A stretch of DNA of 64,000 bases from NCBI RefSeq assembly GCF_032144095.1, contig NZ_JAVSNJ010000003.1:1-64000 (forward strand), read 5' to 3'. Below the pieces are notes generated by a model that had not been told where the DNA came from, did no database searches, and saw nothing but the letters and a program-made list of their open reading frames with translations. Every line of letters begins with the position of its first letter. The first letter of the stretch is position 1. The position numbers were made by a program, and so were the translations under genes. Positions 18,037-27,382 of the stretch are shown here, in pieces. Source of the stretch: Sphaerochaeta sp032144095. GTDB lineage: Bacteria; Spirochaetota; Spirochaetia; Sphaerochaetales; Sphaerochaetaceae.

Positions 18037-18205
18037 GGAAGAGTGCCTTGAAAACTGGGTAGTGGGCATACGCTGTGACTTTTCCATTGTATTCGGATTC
18101 AGTGAGCCCTTTCTCCATGGATGAAGGGCGGGGCCGTCATGCATGCAATTGGTACAATGTCCTTCAGTAGGGATTTTCGTTTCCTACGATCTTTTGTCTA
18201 TGGTA

Positions 18206-18234
18206 TTGACAGAAGATTCTTCTTGCTCTATATA
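18206..18234 (+). promoter_or_regulatory. Sigma-70 promoter of the TetR/efflux operon
   Basis: TTGACA (18206-18211), 17 bases, TATATA (18229-18234). The TetR operator starts at the next base, so it covers the transcription start. Confidence 0.85.
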
Positions 18235-18253
18235 TAGACCGACCGTCGGTCTA
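18235..18253. promoter_or_regulatory. TetR-type operator, 19-bp palindrome
   Basis: TAGACCGAC-C-GTCGGTCTA is a perfect inverted repeat with a one-base centre. The 'GACCGACCGTCGGTC' core is a typical site for QacR/AcrR-like TetR proteins. It lies between the -10 box and the tetR start, giving autorepression and control of the downstream genes. Confidence 0.85.
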
Positions 18254-18272
18254 TTGATATTGGAGAGGTAGT

Positions 18273-18899
18273 ATGCGGATAACCAAAGAGTATGATGAAA
18301 GAAAGGCCGAGATTCTTGATACGGCAGAAACATTGTTTTACCGAAAAGGGTATGAACTGTGTTCAGTCAATGAGATCCTTATGGCAATAGGCATTGCGAA
18401 GGGCACCTTCTACCATTATTTCAAATCGAAGGAAGAGGTGCTGGATACCATAGTGGCACGGAATACAGCGTTACTCTTAACGAGGGCCAACGAGGTGGTC
18501 TCCATGGATACCCTTGCCCCTGCAGAGAAGCTCTTGCGCGCATGCATGGCAATGAAGATGACAGACCATATCGATTCTGCCCTATTGGCTGACATGCACA
18601 AGAGCGAAAATGTCTTGTTGCATCAGAAAACCCTGAACAGTGTTGTCCTGGGTATGGCTCCTCTCCTGGTAACGGTAGTTGAGGAGGGAGTGAGGGCCGG
18701 GATTTGGTCTTGCCGATTCCCCCTCGAGTATATGCAGATATTCCTCTCAGCAACCCTCACCCTGACTGATGAGGGTATTTTTTCCTTGGATGCCGAGTCG
18801 CAGATGAAGGTGATGGCTGCTTTGATCGCCCTTCTCGAAAAGATGGTGAATGCCCCTGTGGATTCCTTTATGCAGATGTTCATGCAGGCTCAAAAATAG
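18273..18899 (+). CDS. TetR-family transcriptional regulator
   Basis: This 208-residue repressor has an N-terminal TetR helix-turn-helix (residues 8-55: ILDTAETLFYRKGYELCSV, then IAKGTFYHYFKSKEEVL). The C-terminal ligand domain is divergent, as usual. It is the first gene of a cassette with an MFS pump, an FtsX-type permease and an ABC ATPase, and a perfect operator lies over its promoter. It is probably an autorepressor released by a toxic or amphipathic ligand. RBS GGAGAGG. Confidence 0.93.
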   Translation: MRITKEYDERKAEILDTAETLFYRKGYELCSVNEILMAIGIAKGTFYHYFKSKEEVLDTIVARNTALLLTRANEVVSMDTLAPAEKLLRACMAMKMTDHIDSALLADMHKSENVLLHQKTLNSVVLGMAPLLVTVVEEGVRAGIWSCRFPLEYMQIFLSATLTLTDEGIFSLDAESQMKVMAALIALLEKMVNAPVDSFMQMFMQAQK

Positions 18900-18918
18900 T
18901 AGGAGAAGGGTGGATTTT

Positions 18919-20205
18919 GTGAGAAAATTTATGGCTATCTGGTTCGGCGAACTCGTTTCAAGCATCGGTAGCGGTATGACAGCCTTTGCTGTAGCCCTCT
19001 ATGTCTACCAGGGAACTGCAAGTGTTACCCGTGTTTCGGTCATAGCACTGCTGGCATTTCTCCCAACGATTGTACTGAGTCCTGTTGGAGGTATCCTCGC
19101 TGATCGGTATGACAGGCGCTTGATGATGATCGCAGGGGATTCCCTTTCGGTACTAGGGTTGCTTGTCATATTCTTCACCATCCAGATGGGTGGTGGCTTT
19201 CTCCCCCTCTGTATTGGGGTTACCATAAGCTCTGTGTTTGTTTCCTTGCTTGAACCTGCGTACAGGGCCACAGTAACCGATCTCCTTACAGAGAGGGAGT
19301 ACGCAAGGGCAAGTGGCCTGGTGCAGATAGCTGCGAACTCCAAATATCTCATCTCCCCATTTCTTGCTGGTTTGATCCTCTCTGTCACCGATATCAGGGC
19401 CATACTGCTCATTGACATGGCGACCTTTTTTGTGACCGTCCTTACCATAGCACTGGTACGCAAGAGTATCGCCACCACCCTCTCTTCCGAAAAGCGTTTT
19501 GATTTCATAAGGGAGTTCAAGGAAGGGCTTGGGAGCATTACTGCAGACAAAGGGGTGACCAGCCTGGTTGTGCTTATGGCGTGGATGTGTTTTTTCATTG
19601 CCTTTATCCAGACACTCATGACACCCATGATCCTTTCCTTTGCCGATGCAAGGACGCTGGGCATCATGGAATCCCTGAGCGCTGTGGGCATGTTGGTTGG
19701 AAGCGTTGTCATCGGAATCGTTAACCTCAAGAAAAACTATGCCAGAACCCTTACCCTCTCCCTGATGGCTGCCGGTCTATGCATGGCATTGACGGGAACC
19801 ACTACCAGCATCTGGCTCCTTGTTGTTTTCTGCATGGTGTTTTTTGCCACCCTGCCCTTTGTGAATACCTGCTCCGATGTGCTGATACGCACCAAGATAC
19901 CCAATGAGGTGCAGGGGAGGGCATGGGGGATGATAAGTTTCCTCACCCAGATCGGTTTTGTTGTGGCATATGCACTCTGCGGCCTGCTTGCAGACTATGT
20001 ATTTGAGCCTCTGCTTAGGGAGGGCGGCCTCCTGGCCGGAACTGTTGGGCAGGTGATCGGCATCGGGAAAGGACGAGGAATTGGGTTGATGCTTATAGTT
20101 GCCGGAATGGTAATGGTTGCATTTGCCTTCATCTTTGGCCTGGGGAAGAACATCAGGCAGATGGAAAGAGGAGGTACATATGCAATGGTCGATGGTTGTA
20201 AATGA
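18919..20205 (+). CDS. MFS transporter, macrolide-efflux-like
   Basis: This 428-residue membrane protein of the MFS_3 (MefA-like) group has about twelve helices. It starts RKFMAIWFGELVSSIGSGMTAFA and carries the loop motif GGILADRYDRRLMMIAGD between helices 2 and 3. The GTG at 18919 is preferred, preceded by GGAGAAGG; an in-frame GTG at 18910 and an ATG at 18850 inside tetR are alternatives. The cargo is unknown; members export macrolides and similar compounds. It overlaps the next gene by 26 bp, indicating one operon. Confidence 0.88.
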   Translation: MRKFMAIWFGELVSSIGSGMTAFAVALYVYQGTASVTRVSVIALLAFLPTIVLSPVGGILADRYDRRLMMIAGDSLSVLGLLVIFFTIQMGGGFLPLCIGVTISSVFVSLLEPAYRATVTDLLTEREYARASGLVQIAANSKYLISPFLAGLILSVTDIRAILLIDMATFFVTVLTIALVRKSIATTLSSEKRFDFIREFKEGLGSITADKGVTSLVVLMAWMCFFIAFIQTLMTPMILSFADARTLGIMESLSAVGMLVGSVVIGIVNLKKNYARTLTLSLMAAGLCMALTGTTTSIWLLVVFCMVFFATLPFVNTCSDVLIRTKIPNEVQGRAWGMISFLTQIGFVVAYALCGLLADYVFEPLLREGGLLAGTVGQVIGIGKGRGIGLMLIVAGMVMVAFAFIFGLGKNIRQMERGGTYAMVDGCK

Positions 20206-22534
20206 TTGCAAGAGAAACAGGAGCATTACCCTGGCATTGCTGCTGTTCATGGTGTTTGCAGAAGCCCTTGCAGTGCTCTCTGCATTGATGGGGGTACAAA
20301 CCTACACCTCGATTTCTGCCTTGTATAAGGTCGCTCAGCCTCCCCACTTCGTGCAGATGCACAAAGGGCCGATAGACGAACTCCAAATCTCCAAGTTCTT
20401 TGCAGAACATGAGATGGTGACGTACAGCCAGATCAGCACGATGCTTGATGTCTATGGAGAAAGCATAACTGTCATTGGCTCCAAGGCCCCCTATGACCTT
20501 TCCGGTTGTCGCCTTGACATCGGTCTTGTCAAGCAGAATCCAGATAAGGATCTTCTCCTGAATTCCAGCCATGAAAAGGTAGTACTCCAGGAGGGGGAGA
20601 TCGGCATCCCGACCCTTTTGCAGAAGATGTATGGTGTTGAAATCGGCGATCGTATCGTGTTGTCCAGCAACGGCATACAGAAGGAGTTTGTGGTCAAGGA
20701 GTGCATCCTGGACGCCATGATGAACTCCCCAATGGCCTCCTCCACGAGGATCCTGCTCAGTGACAGGGATTTTGATGGGCTTGAGGGGAGGGTTGGGGAG
20801 AAGGAGTACCTGATCGAAGCCTATCTAACCAACCCGAAGGATGCCAATGCCTTCAAGACTGCCTATGAGGATGCATCCCTTGCACAGAATGGACAGGCCG
20901 TTACCTATGCGATCCTGTTTATCCTGAGTGCGTTGACGGATATCGTTACTGTTTTTGTCCTGTTGCTCGTCAGCCTTCTTTTGGTAGTTGTTTCCTTTAT
21001 CTGCGTGAAGTTTACCATCATGGCTGCCCTGGAGGAGGAAGTGAAGGAGATTGGGACCATGAAAGCCATCGGTCTGACCTTTGTCGATATCAGGGGCCTC
21101 TACCTTGCCAAGTACAGAACTTTGGCTGTGGCCGGTATCGTTGCAGGTTACCTTGTTGCACTATGCACTATTGGCGCGGTTACGAGCCATATCAGCTCCA
21201 CGTTCGGGGCCACAAGGTTCTCCTTTTTGACGGTACTGGTTTCCCTCGCTGTCAGTTGTCTGGTTTTTCTTCTTCTTGACTCTTATTGCAAAAAGACCTT
21301 GCGGAAGATACAAAAGCTTACCGTGGTAGATGCCCTGGTAAGCGGGAAGGGGTTTGGCAAGAGAAAGGCCTCGAGCAAGGACGGTCTGCATAGGGTCAGG
21401 AGGCTACCTGTAAACGCGCTACTGGCCGTTCGTGAGGTATTGCATGCAATTCCTGACTGGACCATTGTATTCACCGTGGTGGTGATCGCCTTCCTGATGA
21501 TCATGATCCCTGTCAACTTGCTGAACACCTTTGAGGCTCCTGAGTTTATCACCTACATGGGTAGTTCCTTGGAGGATATCCTGATCGAGGTTGAAAATGG
21601 GGAACAGCTGGAAACAAACGCTGCAAAGGTCAACCAGGTTTTGGCAACCGATGGTTCCATTGCAGCCTACAATAGATACCGTACGGTCCGGGTGAAGACC
21701 TCAGGTGTCAAGGGCACCCTCATTAACCTGGATATCGACACAGGAAAGATGGCAGGAAAGGGCCTGCAGTATCTCGACGGCAGGGCCCCCGAAGGCCAGC
21801 ATGAGCTTGCCATCTCCTACCTCAATGCCAATGCCCTTGAGAAAGGGGTGGGGGAGACGCTTGTCCTTTCCCTTGCGGCCGGGAGGGAGGAGTATCTGGT
21901 CTCCGGTATCTATCAGGATGTTACCAGTGGTGGGTATACGGCAAAGGCAATTCATGATTTTGCAGATCTGGAGGCGAAGAAATATTCGTTCTCTGTCATT
22001 CTCAAGGACTCTCATGAGGTGGAAAGCAAGGCGTCTGCATGGGCTACCCTCCTTGGAGCTGGAATAACGGTAGACCCGATGGAGAGATTCATCGACCAAA
22101 CCTTGGGTGGGGTTGCAAAACAGCTTAGGGCTATGGTTATTGCAGTAGTCATGCTTGGGGCCTCATTGGTAGTGCTCATTACTGTCCTGTTTCTGAAGCT
22201 TCGGTTGGCAAAGGATGGAGCTGAGATAGCTATCCTGAAGGCCATTGGTTTCTCCCATCAGGATATTCTTTGGCAGTACCTGCTGAAAATGGGCTTGGTC
22301 TCCCTAGGTGGGGTCCTTACAGGGATGGTCCTCACCGCTTTTCTGGGAGAAAGGCTCGTAAATGGGGCCCTGGCCATGGCAGATCTTGGTGTCAGGAAGG
22401 TCCATCTCATCACTGATCCTCTAGTGGCATATGGTGTTTGTCCCCTTGTGCTCCTGGCTCTCATCTTGTTGGTTACCTCGATTGTTCTGAGAACCAGCAA
22501 AAACAAAAACATCATCTCTCTTGTGAGAGAGTAG
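20180..22534 (+). CDS. FtsX-family ABC permease
   Basis: This 784-residue protein has two FtsX domains. A helix near residue 20 precedes a large extracytoplasmic domain (about 45-250), then three helices (about 260-385), a second block with a helix near residue 440, another extracytoplasmic domain, and three C-terminal helices. It ends in a short basic tail. The ATG at 20180 has AGAGGAGG upstream. With the ATPase 18 bp downstream it forms a MacB/LolCDE-like mechanotransmission transporter. The substrate is unknown; export of a lipoprotein, peptide or drug is possible. Confidence 0.88.
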   Translation: MQWSMVVNDCKRNRSITLALLLFMVFAEALAVLSALMGVQTYTSISALYKVAQPPHFVQMHKGPIDELQISKFFAEHEMVTYSQISTMLDVYGESITVIGSKAPYDLSGCRLDIGLVKQNPDKDLLLNSSHEKVVLQEGEIGIPTLLQKMYGVEIGDRIVLSSNGIQKEFVVKECILDAMMNSPMASSTRILLSDRDFDGLEGRVGEKEYLIEAYLTNPKDANAFKTAYEDASLAQNGQAVTYAILFILSALTDIVTVFVLLLVSLLLVVVSFICVKFTIMAALEEEVKEIGTMKAIGLTFVDIRGLYLAKYRTLAVAGIVAGYLVALCTIGAVTSHISSTFGATRFSFLTVLVSLAVSCLVFLLLDSYCKKTLRKIQKLTVVDALVSGKGFGKRKASSKDGLHRVRRLPVNALLAVREVLHAIPDWTIVFTVVVIAFLMIMIPVNLLNTFEAPEFITYMGSSLEDILIEVENGEQLETNAAKVNQVLATDGSIAAYNRYRTVRVKTSGVKGTLINLDIDTGKMAGKGLQYLDGRAPEGQHELAISYLNANALEKGVGETLVLSLAAGREEYLVSGIYQDVTSGGYTAKAIHDFADLEAKKYSFSVILKDSHEVESKASAWATLLGAGITVDPMERFIDQTLGGVAKQLRAMVIAVVMLGASLVVLITVLFLKLRLAKDGAEIAILKAIGFSHQDILWQYLLKMGLVSLGGVLTGMVLTAFLGERLVNGALAMADLGVRKVHLITDPLVAYGVCPLVLLALILLVTSIVLRTSKNKNIISLVRE

Positions 22535-22552
22535 ACAATCAGGAAGGTAGCC

Positions 22553-23305
22553 ATGGACACAATCTTGGAAGTTAGGAATCTCTCTAAAAGCTTCGAGCAA
22601 ACGCAGGTCTTGCAGGATATTTCCTTTGCGGTTACTGAGGGTGAGTTCATCGCAATAATGGGGCCATCGGGCTCGGGAAAGTCGACCTTGCTCTATAGCA
22701 TCAGCGGAATGGATAGACCCTCTTCAGGGGATGTCCTTCTCCATGGAAAGGATATTGCAAAGCTCGATGACAAAAGCATAAGTGAAATACGGCTCAAGCA
22801 GATGGGGTTTGTCTTTCAGCAATCCTATCTGCTGAAGAATCTGTCCATCAGGGACAATATCGTGCTCCCTGGGTTCAAGGCTGGTACCTCCTCCAGGGGC
22901 CAGGTGAACGGACAGGCCGATAGGTTGATGAAGAAAACCGGGATCTACCCTGTCGCTTCCCATGACATCCAGCAGGTTTCAGGGGGGGAGATGCAACGGG
23001 CTGCCATCTGCAGGGCCCTTATCAACAAGCCGGCAATTCTCTTTGGTGATGAGCCGACCGGAGCCTTGAACAGCAGTACCACCAAAGAGGTGATGGACAT
23101 CCTGAACAGGGTCAATGAGGAAGGCACTACGGTCATCATCGTTACCCATGATGCAAAGGTTGCCAGCAGGGCAAGCAGGGTCATCTACCTTCTGGATGGC
23201 TCAATCCATGCAGAACTCAACCTGGGACCCTATGAAGGGGAGGAGATGACAAAAACTCCTCGCCAGGAAGTTTTGGCCGAATGGCTGCAGCAACAGGGGT
23301 TTTAG
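22553..23305 (+). CDS. ABC transporter ATPase, LolD/MacB type
   Basis: This 250-residue ATPase has Walker A MGPSGSGKSTLL, Q-loop FVFQQSYLL, signature QVSGGEMQRAAICRAL, Walker B AILFGDEPTGALNS and H-loop IIVTHD. The DEPTGALNS form is typical of the LolD/MacB/BceA group. It pairs with the FtsX permease upstream and is the last gene of the TetR-controlled operon. RBS AGGAAGG. Confidence 0.95.
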   Translation: MDTILEVRNLSKSFEQTQVLQDISFAVTEGEFIAIMGPSGSGKSTLLYSISGMDRPSSGDVLLHGKDIAKLDDKSISEIRLKQMGFVFQQSYLLKNLSIRDNIVLPGFKAGTSSRGQVNGQADRLMKKTGIYPVASHDIQQVSGGEMQRAAICRALINKPAILFGDEPTGALNSSTTKEVMDILNRVNEEGTTVIIVTHDAKVASRASRVIYLLDGSIHAELNLGPYEGEEMTKTPRQEVLAEWLQQQGF

Positions 23306-23654
23306 GAAGATGGGGGCAAGTACATCTATTCTCCTGCTCGGAAGGTGTCAGCAACGTCTGCCAAGCCTTACCCGATCAATATCAGCTCTTTTGAGATATC
23401 TATCGAAGGTATCGACATAAGAGCCATACAGAACTTTTGTTGCATCTAGCATCTCATGGATAGGCAAATAAGTGTTTTTTGCCAGATGGCCTATCCAGAA
23501 AGAGAGCTGGTTTCCTGGTTGCATGCGGGCACAGGGTTTCTTGACAGAAAAACTTGTAGTTGCCAACTCTGCTCTGTACAATGAAGCGAAGAAGCAAGCA
23601 AAGCTACCTACCTAAGGCTGAAGATGTGGATGTTTGCTTGTAGGAGGGATGCAG
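23306..23654. other. Intergenic region before tag
   Basis: No gene is convincingly supported. A 77-codon minus-strand frame (23348-23581) begins with TTG, lacks a ribosome site and matches no family I recognise; it could be a decayed fragment. A TTGACA at 23540-23545 has no good -10 partner. Confidence 0.3.
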
Positions 23655-24230
23655 ATGAAACGATGTAGCTGGACAGGTGATGACCCCCTGTTGATCGACT
23701 ACCATGACAAGGAGTGGGGTGTCCCCCTCCATGATGACCGTAAGCAGTTTGAGTTTATCAGTATGGAGGTCATGCAGTGTGGGCTGAGCTGGCTTACTGT
23801 CCTGAGAAAAAGGGAGGCCCTTCGGTTAGCATTCGATGGTTTCGATCCTTCCAAGGTTGCCCTGTATGATGAGCCTAGGGTTGAGGAAATCATGAAGGTT
23901 GAGGGCATCATTCGTTCGCCCAGGAAGATCCGGGCGATCATCAACAATGCCAAGGTCTTTCTCAAGATCCAGGAGGAGTTTGGTTCCTTCTCCTCCTACC
24001 TCTGGCAATTTACAGACAACAGGATTGTGGAGTATCCCGGTCATGCAGATGGCTCGGTCACCATCGCAAAGAATGACCTTTCTGATAGGGTCAGCAGCGA
24101 TCTCAAAAAAAGAGGTTTCTCCTATCTTGGCTCGATCACGGTCTATTCCCATCTCCAGGCTGCAGGAATTATCAACGATCACCACGCTTCCTGCTTCCGA
24201 TACCAGCAATCGAACGAATTGCCAAAGTAG
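23655..24230 (+). CDS. tag: DNA-3-methyladenine glycosylase I
   Basis: This base-excision enzyme removes 3-methyladenine from alkylated DNA. The 191-residue protein begins MKRCSWTGDDPLLIDYHDKE, giving Cys and His of the zinc site; the other two ligands are in NDHHASCFRY at the C-terminus, as in E. coli Tag. The catalytic-pocket Glu lies in the EFISMEVMQCGLSWLTVL region. The ATG at 23655 has GGAGGG at good spacing; upstream ATG 23649 and TTG 23634 are less likely. Confidence 0.95.
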   Translation: MKRCSWTGDDPLLIDYHDKEWGVPLHDDRKQFEFISMEVMQCGLSWLTVLRKREALRLAFDGFDPSKVALYDEPRVEEIMKVEGIIRSPRKIRAIINNAKVFLKIQEEFGSFSSYLWQFTDNRIVEYPGHADGSVTIAKNDLSDRVSSDLKKRGFSYLGSITVYSHLQAAGIINDHHASCFRYQQSNELPK

Positions 24231-24364
24231 GAATGCTTCTGTGGTCGGCCTTCCCAACTCTATTTCCAGCAGGCGTGGATTGAAGCTGGTTTTACGAATT
24301 GGTAGGATACCGTAGGTGCTCTTGGAAAGGAGAACAGGATGCTTTTGCACACTAGGGGAAAGAG

Positions 24365-25300
24365 ATGGTTGAACTTACCGTAGGCCACAGCGGCCACTAT
24401 GATTTCTATTCGATTCAGGAAGCCTTGGACCAGGTCCCCTATGGAACGGAAGCCTTGATACGGGTGAAGAAGGGCCTGTATAGGGAAAAGCTCTTCTCTG
24501 ATAAGGAGCATATTTCCATCTTGGGGGAAGGTCCTCAGGATACGGTCATAACGTTTTCCGATGGCGCCTATGCAATGCTTCCTGAAGGGAGAAAGCGCGG
24601 GACATTCCGTTCATACACAGCATTTTTCTCCGGAAACCAGCTCCATCTTGCCCATCTGGGGATTCGTAATGAGGCTGGTGATGGGCGCCTTGTCGGGCAA
24701 TCGATGGCACTCTATCTCGATGTACGGAAAAGCTCCCTGGAGGATGTCCATCTATGGTCCCATCAGGATACCTTGTTTCTGGCCCCTCTTCCCGAAAAAG
24801 AGCGGGAGGTGCAGGGTTTCTTGGGCCCCAGGTGTTTTTCGAAGCGTATCCTCAATGAGGTTGTAGTCAGGGATTCTGTCATCAGCGGGGATGTTGATTT
24901 TGTCTTTGGTGGATCTGATGCCCTTTTCTCCTCCTGCACCCTGGTCTCCCTCGATCGGGGGGAGGCCATCAATGGGTATGTGGCGGCTCCCTGTGGGAAG
25001 AAGGGGGATAGGGGCCTGGTTTTTTCCCAATGCGAGTTCCTTTCAGAAGGGTGTAGGGCTGAGTCCGTCTATCTCATGAGGCCTTGGCGTGAGGAGGGGA
25101 AAGCCACCTTCCTATCCTGCTCCTATGGGGAGCATATCCATAGGTTGGGTTGCTCTCCCTGGCCAGGAAGGGAAAGTGAGTCTTCCTTCACCTTTGCAGA
25201 GTTCAATGCCCAAGCCTCGCTTCCCATGGAAAGGAGAGCACCTGCATCCCAGCTTGATGAGGTTGCTGCCCGCACCCTGGTTGCTTCTTTTTCCCGGTAG
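24365..25300 (+). CDS. Pectinesterase family protein, apparently cytoplasmic
   Basis: This 311-residue right-handed beta-helix of carbohydrate esterase family 8 carries the family residues in LWSHQDTLF, GDVDFVFGG (catalytic Asp) and SVYLMRPWREEG (Arg-Trp). It starts DFYSIQEALDQVPYG, as in plant and bacterial pectin methylesterases. No signal peptide is visible, unlike secreted pectinesterases, so it may demethylate imported oligogalacturonates. GGGGAAAG precedes the ATG. It stands alone between tag and the RloB-like gene; no pectate lyase or uptake gene is adjacent. Confidence 0.88.
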   Translation: MVELTVGHSGHYDFYSIQEALDQVPYGTEALIRVKKGLYREKLFSDKEHISILGEGPQDTVITFSDGAYAMLPEGRKRGTFRSYTAFFSGNQLHLAHLGIRNEAGDGRLVGQSMALYLDVRKSSLEDVHLWSHQDTLFLAPLPEKEREVQGFLGPRCFSKRILNEVVVRDSVISGDVDFVFGGSDALFSSCTLVSLDRGEAINGYVAAPCGKKGDRGLVFSQCEFLSEGCRAESVYLMRPWREEGKATFLSCSYGEHIHRLGCSPWPGRESESSFTFAEFNAQASLPMERRAPASQLDEVAARTLVASFSR

Positions 25301-25395
25301 TTCTTGAAGTCTGACTGGACAAGCTGTTTCAGGATGGATGGATTGAGGGTTTGCATATCCTTGTTCCACGGTCTTTCATGAAACCATGCATTCAA

Positions 25396-26046
25396 TTAGA
25401 AAAATGTTGAGAGGGTTCGTATACAATTTTTACAGTCTTGCTGAAAATTACAATTTTTGCACCCGTCCAGATGCCTGATAAGGAGAGAAATCTCTGAAAA
25501 TGAACTTCTAAAGATATCTTTTTCTCTCCCAAGGTCTGTAAGAATTGCCCCTGAATTTTTAAGGGCTGTATCTAGGCCATTGTTTTCTTCAAGCTTTTCA
25601 AATATACCCGAGGTGTTGAAATAACCCTCTGTCTTCTCATAGCCCTGAAGATAGGTGTGCAATACTTTTTTTATGGCTTCATAGGAATCATAGACACGAT
25701 TCTGTGGTGTTTTCATGAAATGCATCAGAAACCAAATTTCGATGCAGGGATAGCTGGTTATTGGAATTATCTTGTTAGGGAGTTCCCCGCAAGATCGTCT
25801 AAACTCCTGTAAGGAGTTCTCACGGAGAATTGTGTCAACATCAAGAACACAAAACGCTACATCGAATCCTTTGGAACACAACTCCTCTGCTTTGGCAAAG
25901 ATATATGTATAGCTTGAATGTTTGGGCAGGTCTGGCTTCAAGGAAAAAGAGTATCTCCGATTTCTCCTGATATAGTCAAAATACATCCACTCAGTCAGTC
26001 CTTCTCCAATGATAGCGATAGATTTCTTTAAGGGTTTCTTACTCAT
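25396..26046 (-). CDS. RloB-like TOPRIM protein
   Basis: This 216-residue protein has an RloB/TOPRIM pattern: acidic motif IIGEGLTEWMYFDYI at residues 12-26 (Glu15, Glu19), the Asp-x-Asp motif FCVLDVDTIL at 65-74, and the RloB block YPCIEIWFLMHF. The TOPRIM fold uses these acidic residues to bind magnesium for nucleic-acid cleavage. The C-terminus has four clustered cysteines (CKNC, then CKNC six residues later), which could bind zinc. The ATG at 26046 overlaps the upstream ATPase stop by 8 bp. It pairs with the ATPase as in RloA/RloB and, in architecture, PARIS and OLD systems. An anti-phage role is inferred. Confidence 0.75.
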   Translation of the reverse strand: MSKKPLKKSIAIIGEGLTEWMYFDYIRRNRRYSFSLKPDLPKHSSYTYIFAKAEELCSKGFDVAFCVLDVDTILRENSLQEFRRSCGELPNKIIPITSYPCIEIWFLMHFMKTPQNRVYDSYEAIKKVLHTYLQGYEKTEGYFNTSGIFEKLEENNGLDTALKNSGAILTDLGREKDIFRSSFSEISLLIRHLDGCKNCNFQQDCKNCIRTLSTFF

Positions 26047-27340
26047 CTTTGTCCCTTGTGAACACAGGGCTGCCCAAAATTGGCTTTGCCCCAAGTTTTC
26101 CAGCTCTGTAGAAATTTACAAGATTGATATTTTTGTGGAGTTTGAAATCCTGGGCGGAGAAATATTCGCTGGCACCGGTCTCATCTTTTTCACAAAACCA
26201 GACCATATCATTCCTCACATAATCCAGATCCATTATGTATTGGGCATGAGTCGTTGCAATAATTTGAGACTCTTGAGAATTCATGAGAAACATCTGCAAG
26301 AAGAAAGTGGTAAGATCAGGGTGAAGAGAGGATTCTAACTCATCTATAGCAACCGAATGGGACTTTGCAAGTAGTTCCTGAAGTACTCCCCCAAGCCCAA
26401 AGTACCGTAAGGTGCCTTGGGATTCATCCTCAGCCAAGATCTGATAAGACCCATTGGTTGTTTCATGGGTAAAAAAAAGTTCCTTAGTTTCAATTTGTTT
26501 GTCATTTTTGAGTTGTTCAAGAAGCACTTTTGGTGCCCCTTGTTCAGTTAGGTTGTTGAGTAATTCATCGTCAACAGTAATCTTGGTATTCTTGATTTCC
26601 AGGTCTGCAATCTGAAAATCAGCTTTTTCCAGAAATTGTATAAAAAACTGCTTTTTTTTATCGTCACCTGCTAAGCGTTTCAGGCTCCAGTTCCGTAAGG
26701 TTATGGATGGGGTGATCATGGGCATCAAGGATGCTTTAAAATATTCGAGGACTGTGTCCAAGGTAGAAGAATGAATATTGCATTTTTGATAGGCATGCAA
26801 AACCGTGGAATTTTCCAAAGTATTCCCATTGAGTATTGTCTTTTCCTTAGCCGAAAGGAGGCATTTAGCTCCAATGCTCAGCTTTGCGACAGAATTCTTT
26901 TCGTCGAAAATACGAGTGAAAAGTGTGGCGACTCTCCCTTCTGGACTGAAGCGCAATGATTCTGTGTAGATACGTTTGCTGTCAAGGCACACTGAATATT
27001 CATAGCGAATTCTTTTGATAAAGAAGATAAGAGAAAAAGTTCCCGGTTGTTTGCGAGTCTCTTCATCCAGGGAAAATGGGACAAAATCTGTTTCCTCATC
27101 CTTGGTTTCAGGGCCAGAAAGGACAATGTTGCGTAAAAAATCAAGAGCCTTGAGGAGGTTGGTTTTTCCAGAAGCGTTATACCCATACAGAACACAGAGC
27201 TTCAAGAGATGCACTGACTCATTTATTTGAGTGCATAAGTATTCTTCTGCGCCTGTCTGTAGTTTATTGTTTGCTAGGAAACTCAATGTCTGTTTTGTCT
27301 TTATGGAGCGATAATTCTCTACACTAAATTCTTTAATCAT
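26039..27340 (-). CDS. AAA-family ATPase, RloA/AAA_15 type
   Basis: This 433-residue SMC/ABC-like ATPase has an N-terminal strand MIKEFSVENYRSIKTKQTL, Walker A GYNASGKTN at residues 53-61, a middle coiled or insertion region (about 190-290), a signature-like region ESQGTLRYFGLGG, Walker B SVAIDELESSLHP and H-loop IATTHAQY. This is the domain order of RloA, OLD and AriA ATPases. Here the TOPRIM nuclease is not fused but encoded by the overlapping downstream gene. It has a near-consensus promoter of its own with a palindrome in the leader. RBS GAGG eight bases before the ATG. Confidence 0.85.
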   Translation of the reverse strand: MIKEFSVENYRSIKTKQTLSFLANNKLQTGAEEYLCTQINESVHLLKLCVLYGYNASGKTNLLKALDFLRNIVLSGPETKDEETDFVPFSLDEETRKQPGTFSLIFFIKRIRYEYSVCLDSKRIYTESLRFSPEGRVATLFTRIFDEKNSVAKLSIGAKCLLSAKEKTILNGNTLENSTVLHAYQKCNIHSSTLDTVLEYFKASLMPMITPSITLRNWSLKRLAGDDKKKQFFIQFLEKADFQIADLEIKNTKITVDDELLNNLTEQGAPKVLLEQLKNDKQIETKELFFTHETTNGSYQILAEDESQGTLRYFGLGGVLQELLAKSHSVAIDELESSLHPDLTTFFLQMFLMNSQESQIIATTHAQYIMDLDYVRNDMVWFCEKDETGASEYFSAQDFKLHKNINLVNFYRAGKLGAKPILGSPVFTRDKDE

Positions 27341-27359
27341 ATATTTAACCTCAATATGT

Positions 27360-27372
27360 GTAGTATTACTAC
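27360..27372. promoter_or_regulatory. 13-bp palindrome in the RloA-like gene leader
   Basis: GTAGTA-T-TACTAC lies between the -10 box and the ribosome site of the ATPase gene. It is placed to act as an operator. A related GTAGTATACTAC occurs at 1079-1090. Confidence 0.5.
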
Positions 27373-27382
27373 GTTTAACTGT

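Noticed and set aside
23348..23581. 77-codon minus-strand frame between the ABC ATPase and tag
   Set aside because: It starts with TTG, has no ribosome site, matches no family and lies in a gap of ordinary intergenic character. It could be a decayed fragment but cannot be supported as a gene.
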